Source: Gaoshiqia hydrogeniformans (GTDB taxonomy: Bacteria > Bacteroidota > Bacteroidia > Bacteroidales > Prolixibacteraceae). Taken from it: a stretch of 64,000 nucleotides of DNA. Shown here piece after piece: positions 27,156-35,193 of the stretch. The notes beneath the pieces are model-generated. The model was not told where the DNA came from. It ran no database searches and was given only the letters and a program-made list of their open reading frames with translations. Numbering within the stretch: the first letter of the stretch is position 1; each line of letters begins with the position of its first letter. The translations under genes were made by a program, and so were the position numbers. The stretch is taken from positions 5,626,983 to 5,690,982 of the forward strand of contig NZ_CP186334.1 in assembly GCF_049347105.1 (NCBI RefSeq). The letters run 5' to 3'.

Positions 27156-27743
27156 TTAATGCGTTATCCGGTACAACAAGATAATGACGGGCAGATAGTC
27201 TTTCAATTCGACCCGGAGTATTTTTAACGAACGGCTGATTAAGGCTTCAACTGCTTTGACCGAGATGTCCATCTTTTTTGCTATTTCGGGATAGGTAAGT
27301 CCATCGAACCGGCTGTATTCAAAAGCGATGCGGCACCGATCGGGCAACAAAGCCAATGCTTTCACCATCTTTTCTTCGAATTCGTGCGAAAGTAAAAGCG
27401 TGTCGGAAAAACGGTCGTCGGCCTGTTCGCGGCCATCCATGTTTTCTTCCGGTTGATGGCGCCGGCTCCTGAGGTAGTCGATGCAGCGATTGCGCACCAT
27501 AAACGACATATACGAAGAAAGGTTTTCAATTGAAGCCGACTGGCTGCGCTTTTCCCATAGTTTGATAAAACAATCCTGCACCAGGCTCTGTGCCAGGTCC
27601 AAATCATTGACCCGGGCATTCGCCTGTGCACAAAGGGCTTTGTAATATTTCCTGAAAATAAAATCGAATGCCGCCTCCTGCCCGTCTTTCAAAGCAATAA
27701 GCAAAAACTGATCACTATTTTCCGGATTGTTTGCTGCCATCAT
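27156..27743 (-). CDS. ECF-family RNA polymerase sigma factor
   Basis: Extracytoplasmic-function sigma factor, about 195 residues from ATG 27743 (a second ATG follows at 27740). Sigma-70 region 2 shows FDFIFRKYYKALCA, ARVNDLDLAQSLVQDCFIKLWE and MSFMVRNRCIDYLRSRR; region 4 shows LPDRCRIAFEYSRFDGLTYPEIAKKMDISVKAVEALISRSLKILR. The frame runs further upstream to 27797, but those residues are unlike a sigma factor N-terminus. A TATATTTG box lies 5-12 bp before the ATG. In the known Bacteroides scheme it drives the linked susCD operon when the SusC STN domain relieves FecR. It is preceded by the end of the sialate esterase-like gene and a 90-bp gap. Confidence 0.95.
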   Translation of the reverse strand: MMAANNPENSDQFLLIALKDGQEAAFDFIFRKYYKALCAQANARVNDLDLAQSLVQDCFIKLWEKRSQSASIENLSSYMSFMVRNRCIDYLRSRRHQPEENMDGREQADDRFSDTLLLSHEFEEKMVKALALLPDRCRIAFEYSRFDGLTYPEIAKKMDISVKAVEALISRSLKILRVELKDYLPVIILLYRITH

Positions 27744-27747
27744 ACAG

Positions 27748-27755
27748 CAAATATA
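27748..27755 (-). promoter_or_regulatory. -7 box TATATTTG just before the ECF sigma gene
   Basis: On the minus strand TATATTTG matches TAnnTTTG fully and ends 4 bp before the ATG at 27743. TTTG at 27774-27771 is a -33 candidate, 15 bp away, shorter than usual. If used, the transcript would start at or next to the start codon (nearly leaderless). Confidence 0.35.
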
Positions 27756-27833
27756 AAAGATTCCCGCGAACAAAAGCCGGATTGGCATTGCCTGCACCGG
27801 AGAACATGCGTATCAATTTTAATATCAACTGAT

Positions 27834-29777
27834 CTATTTACCTTCCGTAATTCCTTTCCAGGTGTCGGTTCTGAATGGCGAAGCCAGTAATCCGTCACTG
27901 TTGACCAAATTGATTTCGACCGGGTTGTTGGCCCAACCATAACGAACGGCTACCGGCCGTTGAACCTCATCACTGAAAACCACCACCTGGTTGTTGTGCA
28001 GATAAGCTTTCGCCCATACAAATTTCTGATCGTCACCGGCAATCGCAAAGCCGTTTACATAGCCATACTTGTTCTTATCCAAAGTTGAAAGCCCCTCGCC
28101 TGTTCCTGAAAATGATAAGATCATCCGGTTGCCATCCCGCTTCATTTCCTCAAATACAGGTCCCGACGGCAATACGTCCTTTTGGTATGCCACGTTCATG
28201 GCCGTATGCGCTAACCGCAACCCGACATCTTTTTTGTTTCGCGGATGAATATCGAATGCTTCACCAATATCGGTAATAACTGCCTGACCGGTTTTAGGGA
28301 GGCTTAAGGTCATATTTTGCGCTTCCCTGAGCTCCGCCCATTCGCTGTCTTTTGGCTGGTCGTCCAACGCCATGAAACTGGCCAGTTGCACCCAAAGAAA
28401 AGGAAATTCATAGCCCCACTGTTTTCTCCAGTCAGTGATCATATTGGGAAAAAGCGAACGATAGCGATAAGCTTCACCCGAATTATTTTCGCCCTGGTAC
28501 CAAATTACACCCCGAATACCATAACCAACCAGCGGATGAATCATACCATTATACAGCAGCGAGGCAAAACTGTTCGGGCCGGATCCGTATGCTTTAAACC
28601 CGAAAGAAGAACTTAAAACAGACGGTTTATAATCCCATTCACCGGCCAGCGGATACCTCGTCCCGTTTACCTCAAAGTAAAGTTGTTCAGCTACGCCAAA
28701 CATCCCTCCGGTGGAACCGGTGTCCTTGACCCGTACCATGATGATATTTTTACCGGCTTTTAGTATTCCCGGGGTGATTGAATAATTCCTGTTAGCAATC
28801 CATAACCCCATGGAGCCCACCTGCTGCCCGTTAATCCAGGTAATATCTTCGTCGTCGATCGCGCCGAGCTGAATCGTCCCTGCTGAGCCATCTGCATCAG
28901 CCGGCAATTCAATTTCTTTGCGAAACCAAATGATGCCGTCTTCGTTTTCCAAATCACCATTCCAGGCTTGTGGCACCTGCATTTTTTTCCAGCCTTTCAC
29001 TTTTGTTGACAAGTCATACCATTTCGCATCCAGGGCCGGATCATTCTCCAGCGCCTGTTTGAAACGTTCAACATCACTTGACGTATAGCCGATTGCGTTT
29101 TCGAGTGTTTGCCCTTTAAAGGGTGCATATTCCGAATTATTCATCGACGCTTCCCAGCTTGTCCATGTTTCAATATCGGTTCCTCCCCACGACGAGTTGA
29201 TCAGACCGACCGGAATACGAAGCTCTTCCTGTAACTTTTTTCCGAAGAAATAGCCTACTGCCGAGAAGTTTGCCGAGGTGGACGGATCACAAACCATCCA
29301 TGTTGTTTCTTCGGTGTTGTCGCACTCGCGTGTTTGAATTGTTTTAGGAATCGTCAGCAGGCGAATATTTGAGTTCGCGGAATTTTGAATGGCCTCTTGT
29401 GCCGTCAGGTCGCCATTCAGGTTAAACTCCATATTCGACTGGCCGCTGCACAACCAAACGTCGCCAATTAAAACATTGTCGAGTATGATGGAGTTGTCCC
29501 GTCCATCAATCCGGACCTGGTAAGGCCCGCCATAGGTCATGGCTGGCAGTTCCACGCTCCACTTGCCGTCTTTTCCTGCCGTTGTTTTTTGGACTGATCC
29601 GTTCAGACTGACAGCAACCGGTTCATTTTTACCGGCATAACCCCAAATCTTAACCGGCATGTCGCGTTGCAGAACCATGTTGTCAGAGAAAAAATGCGGC
29701 ACACGCACCTTGCCGTTCGCGATCATGGTCAACAGCAATATGGCCACTGTCAGGAATATGTTTCTTAAATTCTTCAT
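27834..29777 (-). CDS. Sialate O-acetylesterase-like SGNH carbohydrate esterase
   Basis: Predicted exported esterase of 647 residues, signal peptide 1-22. The domain of the sialate-O-acetylesterase family carries VWLCSGQSNMEF, with the catalytic Ser at 114, and near the C-terminal third DIHPRNKKDVG, supplying the Asp/His pair. Between them (about 260-370) lies an inserted galactose-binding-like sandwich (WFRKEIELP, TWINGQQVGS). Such enzymes remove O-acetyl groups from sugars, sialic acid being only the name-giving case. It is the last gene of the 56-kb to 27-kb run, 43 bp after GH78, and probably de-acetylates the rhamnose- or mannose-containing substrate. The substrate is not determined. Confidence 0.88.
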   Translation of the reverse strand: MKNLRNIFLTVAILLLTMIANGKVRVPHFFSDNMVLQRDMPVKIWGYAGKNEPVAVSLNGSVQKTTAGKDGKWSVELPAMTYGGPYQVRIDGRDNSIILDNVLIGDVWLCSGQSNMEFNLNGDLTAQEAIQNSANSNIRLLTIPKTIQTRECDNTEETTWMVCDPSTSANFSAVGYFFGKKLQEELRIPVGLINSSWGGTDIETWTSWEASMNNSEYAPFKGQTLENAIGYTSSDVERFKQALENDPALDAKWYDLSTKVKGWKKMQVPQAWNGDLENEDGIIWFRKEIELPADADGSAGTIQLGAIDDEDITWINGQQVGSMGLWIANRNYSITPGILKAGKNIIMVRVKDTGSTGGMFGVAEQLYFEVNGTRYPLAGEWDYKPSVLSSSFGFKAYGSGPNSFASLLYNGMIHPLVGYGIRGVIWYQGENNSGEAYRYRSLFPNMITDWRKQWGYEFPFLWVQLASFMALDDQPKDSEWAELREAQNMTLSLPKTGQAVITDIGEAFDIHPRNKKDVGLRLAHTAMNVAYQKDVLPSGPVFEEMKRDGNRMILSFSGTGEGLSTLDKNKYGYVNGFAIAGDDQKFVWAKAYLHNNQVVVFSDEVQRPVAVRYGWANNPVEINLVNSDGLLASPFRTDTWKGITEGK

Positions 29778-29820
29778 TTCTTCCGGATTTTTATATTTTA
29801 TGCTAATTTTTCAACAAACG

Positions 29821-32187
29821 CTAGATGATAAATGAGTTACCTCCCGCTTTCAGTTTATATGTTTTCCCTTCCCAAATGAAAATTCCTGAGATGCCAACCG
29901 GAATGTAAATTTCAATTCGCCATTTTGAATCCAAAAATAAATATTTAACAGAAATTTTCCCGTTTGGATGAGGAATTTCCCCACTTACCTTGGTTAACCC
30001 ACCCAAATGGGGTTCGATTTTTACGGATGAGAAACCGGGCGCATGGCTGTCGATTCCCAAAACAGTCCGGTAAAATTCAATATTCGGGCTGCTCGACCAG
30101 GCATGACATTCTGAACGGGTAAACTCGAGGTTTGAATACTCGGGCCAGGTGGTCATCCCGGCTTTCATCGCGTTTCGCCATACATCCAGCCAGTTGAGAT
30201 AGTCGTTGCCCATCCCTCCTTTGACCAATGCCTGGTACAGGTAATAGCTAAAATAAAGCGTACATTCAGTCAACGACTGATCGGTCAGCAAACTATTACA
30301 AACTGATTTCATTTTATCTTTACCGACAAGTCCGGTTAAAATGGCCAGCGAGTTAGCATGTTGCGAGAAATGTTTCTTTTCATTTGTGTCAGAAAACAAA
30401 CTTCCGGAAGCGTCCCAGTATTTGGAAACGATCGTCTTTTTTAGTTGCCCGGCCTTCTCTGCATATATTTTTGAATAGGCTGGCATTCCCAGATTGGTTT
30501 CCAGTTCGGCGGCCCACTGATAGGCCCATAAAAGCTGCATATCGATAATGGCGGAGCTGCCGTCTGTCCCCTTTGGCGAAACACCGACAAACCAGTCTTC
30601 TCCGTTGGCCCAATCCACAAAGTTCCAATACGGAGTATTTTTCAGCGAGCCGTCGGCTTGCTGGTATTTACCGAAGAATTCGAGGATTGCCCTCATACCG
30701 GTTAACTTTTCCTTTACAAATTCAGCATCCGGGCGGTACATCCAGTAATCGTGCAACATACCGATGTACCAAAGCGAAAAGGTTGAAATAACCTGCGTCC
30801 CTTTCGACGGGTAGCGGCTTAAGGTAACCCCTTCGGTCAGGCGCGAATGGTCCATCAGGGTCAGCGCATGGCGGGCCAAACGGTCGTCGCTGCTGTTGTA
30901 GTAAGTGATCATTGCCTGAATGCGGGTGTCGCCGATATACTGCAACTGTTCGTAATACGGACAATCCCAGTAGGTTTCCATCGCACAGAGTCGGGCTGTT
31001 TTCCATCCGATATCGAGAATTTGTTTAATTTCGGCCTGATCTGCATTGAATGCTGACTCCTGTTTAAACGGGTAGCCGGTAAATGTTCCGTAAATATCGG
31101 TTATCGTCAGCGGTTCATCTTCAGTTTGAACCGACAGCTGAATATAGCGAAACGTTCGCCAGTAAAGCGTTGTGTACGACTGTCCTGTTTGTCCGTTAGA
31201 AATCAGACTATCCCGGCTGCCATAAAAAATTTTGTCCTCCACTTCGTTACGATTACTTTTACGGGCGCCGTATGGCGTCATTTCATCGATCAGGGTTTCG
31301 GCATATTTTATTCCAATGCGTGCATCTTTTCCTGCATCGAAATTCAACGTCAGGTAAGCATTCGTCAGATAAGTCTGGTCGAGGAGCATGGTTACCCGGG
31401 TATGAGCAGGGATGGTTACCGAAGTTTTTGTAGCTGGAAAACCGGTTGGAACGTCTATTCCTTCTGCTTTTCGCAAGACCGGAATACGGTCGTACGTCAT
31501 CTCCATTTGCGGTATTTCCGACGCAACAAGCATCCACCCAAATCCATCTGAATCGCCTTTCAGGTTCCCCTGAAACAAATTTGCTGCTTTCGGCCAGTTG
31601 CTGTCATCGAGCAACGGATCGTTCCAATTCATCACGCTCTGATTCAGATCGACCATTTCACCGGTAGTAGCCGAAAAAATACTTGGCGCCGCACTGTAGC
31701 CGTTGTCGCGCAAACATAACCAGCTATCATTGGTATTCAGTATTTCTTCTTTTTCCGAATTTCCCTGCAAGATAAATCCGGTACGCACGCTAACTTGCGC
31801 TTCAGGACTCAGCTGCGACTCGTTCCATACCAAAGCGGCCACATGATTTTCGCCGGCTTTCAGCTGAGGCGCCAAATCAACGGTCTCGAAATTCCAAAAA
31901 TAGATATCGCCACGAGCAGGCCCCAGCGAAACCAATTCGCCATTAACGTATAGTTTATAGCGGTTGTCGGCAGAAACGTGAACGACAAAACGTTCCGGTT
32001 TTTCCCGGAGTGTTAAATTTTTCCGGAAATAATAAACACCGTACGCTTTCCCGTCAACCCCATGAGCGGCGATCCAATTTGCATTCCAGTTTTTCCGGTT
32101 GTTTCCCGCAACCGGGATTTGCGAATATACGTTCTCGTTCAGCATGCTGCCCAATAAAAACAGGGCCAGAAAGATTATATTTTTCAT
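29821..32187 (-). CDS. GH78 alpha-L-rhamnosidase-like enzyme (second type)
   Basis: Predicted exported GH78 enzyme of 788 residues with signal peptide 1-22. The N-terminal sandwich has YYFRKNLTLREKPERFVVHVSADNRYKLYVNGE. In the helical barrel the family signature is METYWDCPYYEQLQYIGD, with Asp 408 and Glu 413 as the acid-region residues, and TRSECHAWSSSP holds Glu 693, the candidate base. The C-terminal beta domain has PGFSSVKIEPH. It differs clearly from the GH78 at 11452-13749, so the two are not recent duplicates. It is preceded by a 112-bp gap after the esterase and followed by the sialate-esterase-like gene. Its presence links the mannosidase-rich run to rhamnose as well. Confidence 0.88.
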   Translation of the reverse strand: MKNIIFLALFLLGSMLNENVYSQIPVAGNNRKNWNANWIAAHGVDGKAYGVYYFRKNLTLREKPERFVVHVSADNRYKLYVNGELVSLGPARGDIYFWNFETVDLAPQLKAGENHVAALVWNESQLSPEAQVSVRTGFILQGNSEKEEILNTNDSWLCLRDNGYSAAPSIFSATTGEMVDLNQSVMNWNDPLLDDSNWPKAANLFQGNLKGDSDGFGWMLVASEIPQMEMTYDRIPVLRKAEGIDVPTGFPATKTSVTIPAHTRVTMLLDQTYLTNAYLTLNFDAGKDARIGIKYAETLIDEMTPYGARKSNRNEVEDKIFYGSRDSLISNGQTGQSYTTLYWRTFRYIQLSVQTEDEPLTITDIYGTFTGYPFKQESAFNADQAEIKQILDIGWKTARLCAMETYWDCPYYEQLQYIGDTRIQAMITYYNSSDDRLARHALTLMDHSRLTEGVTLSRYPSKGTQVISTFSLWYIGMLHDYWMYRPDAEFVKEKLTGMRAILEFFGKYQQADGSLKNTPYWNFVDWANGEDWFVGVSPKGTDGSSAIIDMQLLWAYQWAAELETNLGMPAYSKIYAEKAGQLKKTIVSKYWDASGSLFSDTNEKKHFSQHANSLAILTGLVGKDKMKSVCNSLLTDQSLTECTLYFSYYLYQALVKGGMGNDYLNWLDVWRNAMKAGMTTWPEYSNLEFTRSECHAWSSSPNIEFYRTVLGIDSHAPGFSSVKIEPHLGGLTKVSGEIPHPNGKISVKYLFLDSKWRIEIYIPVGISGIFIWEGKTYKLKAGGNSFII

Positions 32188-32299
32188 AACTGTTTTTGTA
32201 CTAATGATTGATCGTTTTTTGGTGTGACAGCAATAATTTGCTTATCAGCTGTTTTCGGGAACGAGCTTTCTCCGGTTTATAAACCCATGTGTAGCTTCT

Positions 32300-33139
32300 C
32301 TACTTGTCGCTCAACTTTTCGAAAAAATGATGAAAGAAAACAGTTTGAAAAGCGATTGAATTTGCCCAATATTCCCAGGTATGCCCTCCCGGCCTGACCG
32401 TAAACTCATGCGGAATATTCCGTTCCATGAATTTTTCGTGCAAACGGCAGTTTACACCGTAAAAAAAATCATCCATCCCGCAATCAAATGTAATTTTCAG
32501 CGAATCTGCTTTCAGCTTATTAACCAGGTTGATGACCGTATTTTCTTCCCAGTTTTCTTTATTTTCGGCATAGGCTCCCAATCTTGTCGGAAGGTCCCAG
32601 TTATTGGGGAAAGGGCGGATATCAACTCCTCCGCTCATACTGCCGGCTGCACCGAATACATCCTGGTTGCGAATGGCCAGATAGAGAGCTCCGTGCCCTC
32701 CCATGCTCAGTCCGGTAATTGCTCTTCCCTCCCTTGATTTAATCGTGCAAAAAGATTGATCGACCCAAGCCACCAATTCGTCCGCGATGTAGGTTTCATA
32801 TTTCATGTTCTTATCCACCGGACTATCAAAATACCAGCTGGAGTATGCTCCATCGGGACAGACAATAATAAACTGGTACTGATCGGCATAATGCCCTATT
32901 TCGGGGACTTTTGTGATCCAGTCGTTTTCATTTCCGCTATAACCATGTAATAAATAAAGAACAGGATAAGCAGTTTCCGCAGAATATCCTTCGGGAGTGA
33001 TGACAATGGCCCCGATGTCTTTATTCATGGAACGACTATGTGTTGTAACCTGTTTGACATCCGCCGCCCGGGTATTCGGACAGCTGCAGCAGATGACGAG
33101 AAACATCGCGATTGACCTGTAAAATAGTTTCGCCTTCAT
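32300..33139 (-). CDS. Exported CE1/esterase-D-type alpha/beta hydrolase
   Basis: Alpha/beta-hydrolase esterase of about 279 residues. The ATG at 33139 is chosen over an in-frame TTG at 33166; it gives a signal peptide with CCSCPNTRA near the cleavage region. The catalytic Ser lies in GLSMGGHGAL, the Asp candidate in FDCGMDDFFYG, and the His in RPGGHTWEYW, the full triad of the esterase-D/feruloyl- or acetyl-esterase group. YPVLYLLHGYSGNENDW and the VICPDGAYSSWYFDSP stretch are typical. It follows the ricin/DUF4185-like lipoprotein closely. Acyl decoration removal from the PUL substrate is the likely task; the acyl group is unknown. Confidence 0.87.
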   Translation of the reverse strand: MKAKLFYRSIAMFLVICCSCPNTRAADVKQVTTHSRSMNKDIGAIVITPEGYSAETAYPVLYLLHGYSGNENDWITKVPEIGHYADQYQFIIVCPDGAYSSWYFDSPVDKNMKYETYIADELVAWVDQSFCTIKSREGRAITGLSMGGHGALYLAIRNQDVFGAAGSMSGGVDIRPFPNNWDLPTRLGAYAENKENWEENTVINLVNKLKADSLKITFDCGMDDFFYGVNCRLHEKFMERNIPHEFTVRPGGHTWEYWANSIAFQTVFFHHFFEKLSDK

Positions 33140-33187
33140 ACATAAATGGGTAAGAAATTTCTGCAAATCTGCAAAATTATATCATCT

Positions 33188-35095
33188 CTACAATCCGATT
33201 AAGGATAAAGGCACCCGGATGGCTTTAAGCCGGTAATAATAGGCATTCATGGCTTTATTTCCATATTCGTCGATATAGTAATCCTCCTGACCGCATGCAC
33301 TGAAATTCAGGCAATAGGTTAAGAGCAGTTCATTTTGTTCATTAAGATAATACGGATGAAGGATTGGCGTGTAAAACCGGGCCTGGTTTCCGTTTATATA
33401 TTCCTCGATCTCATAAACTTTAACTTTTTGAGACCAGGGTCCGGTTGGACTATACGCGTAAGAGAGATAGATATTCCGTTCTTCGGTACACCAAAATCCC
33501 ATATCCATTGACATCATCACGTACACATTATCTACCTTTCCGACACTTGTTGTTGCTTTTGAAGTGGCTACCGGAGCTTTCGCCGAGGGGTTGGTCGTCC
33601 ATCCGGCGCCATCCCAGAACGTCCAGTCTAAAAGAGGATCTGATTCGAGGTATCTTCTGACAAAAACATTTGATGAGTATCCAAGCCAATCGGTTGCTTC
33701 GTGGCTGTAACAATACACATAACCATCGTCACCGCGGACCATTCCATCGGCGCCGCCCACATTCACCGGGGTTTTACGCTCAACCTTCCACGAAGTCCCG
33801 CTATTCTGATGTAATATGTATAAGGCATCGTTCACCGCTTCAAGACCTCTGCCCTCGCCTGCGTAGACATATACTTTATCTCCAATTTCCAATCCTACAC
33901 CAGGCCAGGTCCAGTCCAGTCCATCCGGCACATCCATAATTTGATATTCCCTGCCGGGATGCTTTGTATCGGGGTTGGTCATGTTTACCGCATCTTCAGG
34001 ATTCCAGTTGTTTTTTGACGGCTGGATGAGGATGGAGTTATTATACTTGAAAAAACTATTCCCGTTTAAAACATCCGGTCTCAGCATTTGACCGGCATCC
34101 CAGGCATCTTCGGTTACCCACAGAATTTTACCTGCATTCGCGCCCCAGCTTAATGGAATACTGTTCCCCTGGTCAAAAGCAACCGAGCCCATCCACGACT
34201 CATTTCTTCTGAAGAAATTTTGTACCTGAACGTCGCGGTAACTTTCAAATGGAATCCGGTTCAGTTTCCATTGCTGCGCAGCCGCTTCAGCTTCCAGGTT
34301 CAAGGTGGCTAAAGCAGAACCGTTTTGGTTAAGTCTCAAGGTTAAAAGGAGTTCACTCTTTCTGTTGACGATTTCATAAACATCATCACCCAACGCATTT
34401 AACCGCCACTGCTGAAAATCTGTTTTTTCATTGTTCAACGGTTGATCCTGGCAAATACTGATTCCCTGATAATATCCCGAGTCCGGAACTGTTAAATAAA
34501 GTCCGCTAAAAAGATTTCTTATTTTAAAATATTTCAGGCCATTTACCTCAGCATCAAAAATGAGATGCCACTTCTGCCACTTCCGGGCGTCGTTGTATTC
34601 GGCGTTTACCAGGGAATGATCCCAGTACTTGTCGTTATAAAGCATATCGCCCCGAATTCCCAACGCATTTTCATTCAGGGAACTGGTAATGATATATGCG
34701 CCATAATCTCCGGTATCGGCGTTGGCGTCAGCAATCTTAAAATACACCGTCCACTCCTGCGCCAAACCCGATGCAGACGTAACGGTATAGGTATAACTCA
34801 TCTCTGAAGAAATATCGATACGCTCTCCCGATCCGGGGAAAATGCTCGCCCCATCGGAGATCGCGATCGTTGGTGAAACCGATGTCAAATCGACTGAAGA
34901 CATGATCGTTAACCTGACGGTATGGTTATAAATGTCGATCATTTCAGATCCTACCTGGCCGCTTTCAAGTTTAAACGATTTGATTACGCGCCCGGGACTG
35001 GGGAAGGGTTTCGTTTCGTCCTCGCATGAAAAGAATAAAAAAGTAAGAGCGAGGAAAAAGGCCATTATTTTATCTATGAATATCTGATTTTTCAT
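33188..35095 (-). CDS. Lipoprotein with DUF5018-like, ricin-type lectin and DUF4185-like propeller domains
   Basis: Uncharacterised surface-type lipoprotein. Start at 35095 gives MKNQIFIDKIMAFF with a lipobox FFSC (Cys 24 from this Met). Domains in order: a beta-sandwich like DUF5018 (about residues 35-120, VRLTIMSSVDLTSVSPTIAI); a ricin-type beta-trefoil region (about 130-275) with YFKIRNLFSGLYLTV, QQWRLNALGDDVYEIVNRKSELLL and QQWKLNRIP repeats; and a C-terminal five-bladed-propeller-like region (DUF4185 type) with SNVFVRRY, YLSYAYSPTGPWS and a closing YYRLKAIRVPL. The propeller fold is shared with several glycosidase clans, so catalysis is possible but not shown. It is 71-98 bp downstream of SusC, behind a hairpin. 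Confidence 0.75.
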   Translation of the reverse strand: MKNQIFIDKIMAFFLALTFLFFSCEDETKPFPSPGRVIKSFKLESGQVGSEMIDIYNHTVRLTIMSSVDLTSVSPTIAISDGASIFPGSGERIDISSEMSYTYTVTSASGLAQEWTVYFKIADANADTGDYGAYIITSSLNENALGIRGDMLYNDKYWDHSLVNAEYNDARKWQKWHLIFDAEVNGLKYFKIRNLFSGLYLTVPDSGYYQGISICQDQPLNNEKTDFQQWRLNALGDDVYEIVNRKSELLLTLRLNQNGSALATLNLEAEAAAQQWKLNRIPFESYRDVQVQNFFRRNESWMGSVAFDQGNSIPLSWGANAGKILWVTEDAWDAGQMLRPDVLNGNSFFKYNNSILIQPSKNNWNPEDAVNMTNPDTKHPGREYQIMDVPDGLDWTWPGVGLEIGDKVYVYAGEGRGLEAVNDALYILHQNSGTSWKVERKTPVNVGGADGMVRGDDGYVYCYSHEATDWLGYSSNVFVRRYLESDPLLDWTFWDGAGWTTNPSAKAPVATSKATTSVGKVDNVYVMMSMDMGFWCTEERNIYLSYAYSPTGPWSQKVKVYEIEEYINGNQARFYTPILHPYYLNEQNELLLTYCLNFSACGQEDYYIDEYGNKAMNAYYYRLKAIRVPLSLIGL

Positions 35096-35142
35096 TTTCT
35101 GAATTTGTTTTGCATTGATCACGCGTTTTAGCGTACGGCCAG

Positions 35143-35172
35143 TCAGGGAGAAGCAGTTTTGCTCCTCCCTGA
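35143..35172 (-). terminator. Hairpin between SusC and the ricin/DUF4185 lipoprotein gene
   Basis: TCAGGGAGAAGCA (35143-35155) pairs with TGCTCCTCCCTGA (35160-35172), 12 of 13 positions with a 4-base loop. No U-tract follows on the minus strand. It could attenuate read-through from susC or stabilise the upstream message. An AGATAGCTATCT palindrome (35172-35183) adjoins it. Confidence 0.5.
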
Positions 35173-35193
35173 GATAGCTATCTATTAAATCAA

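Noticed and set aside
11452..35095. Idea that the rhamnosidase-rich part is an ulvan PUL
   Set aside because: No polysaccharide lyase, sulfatase or GH88/GH105 is present, which ulvan loci would need.
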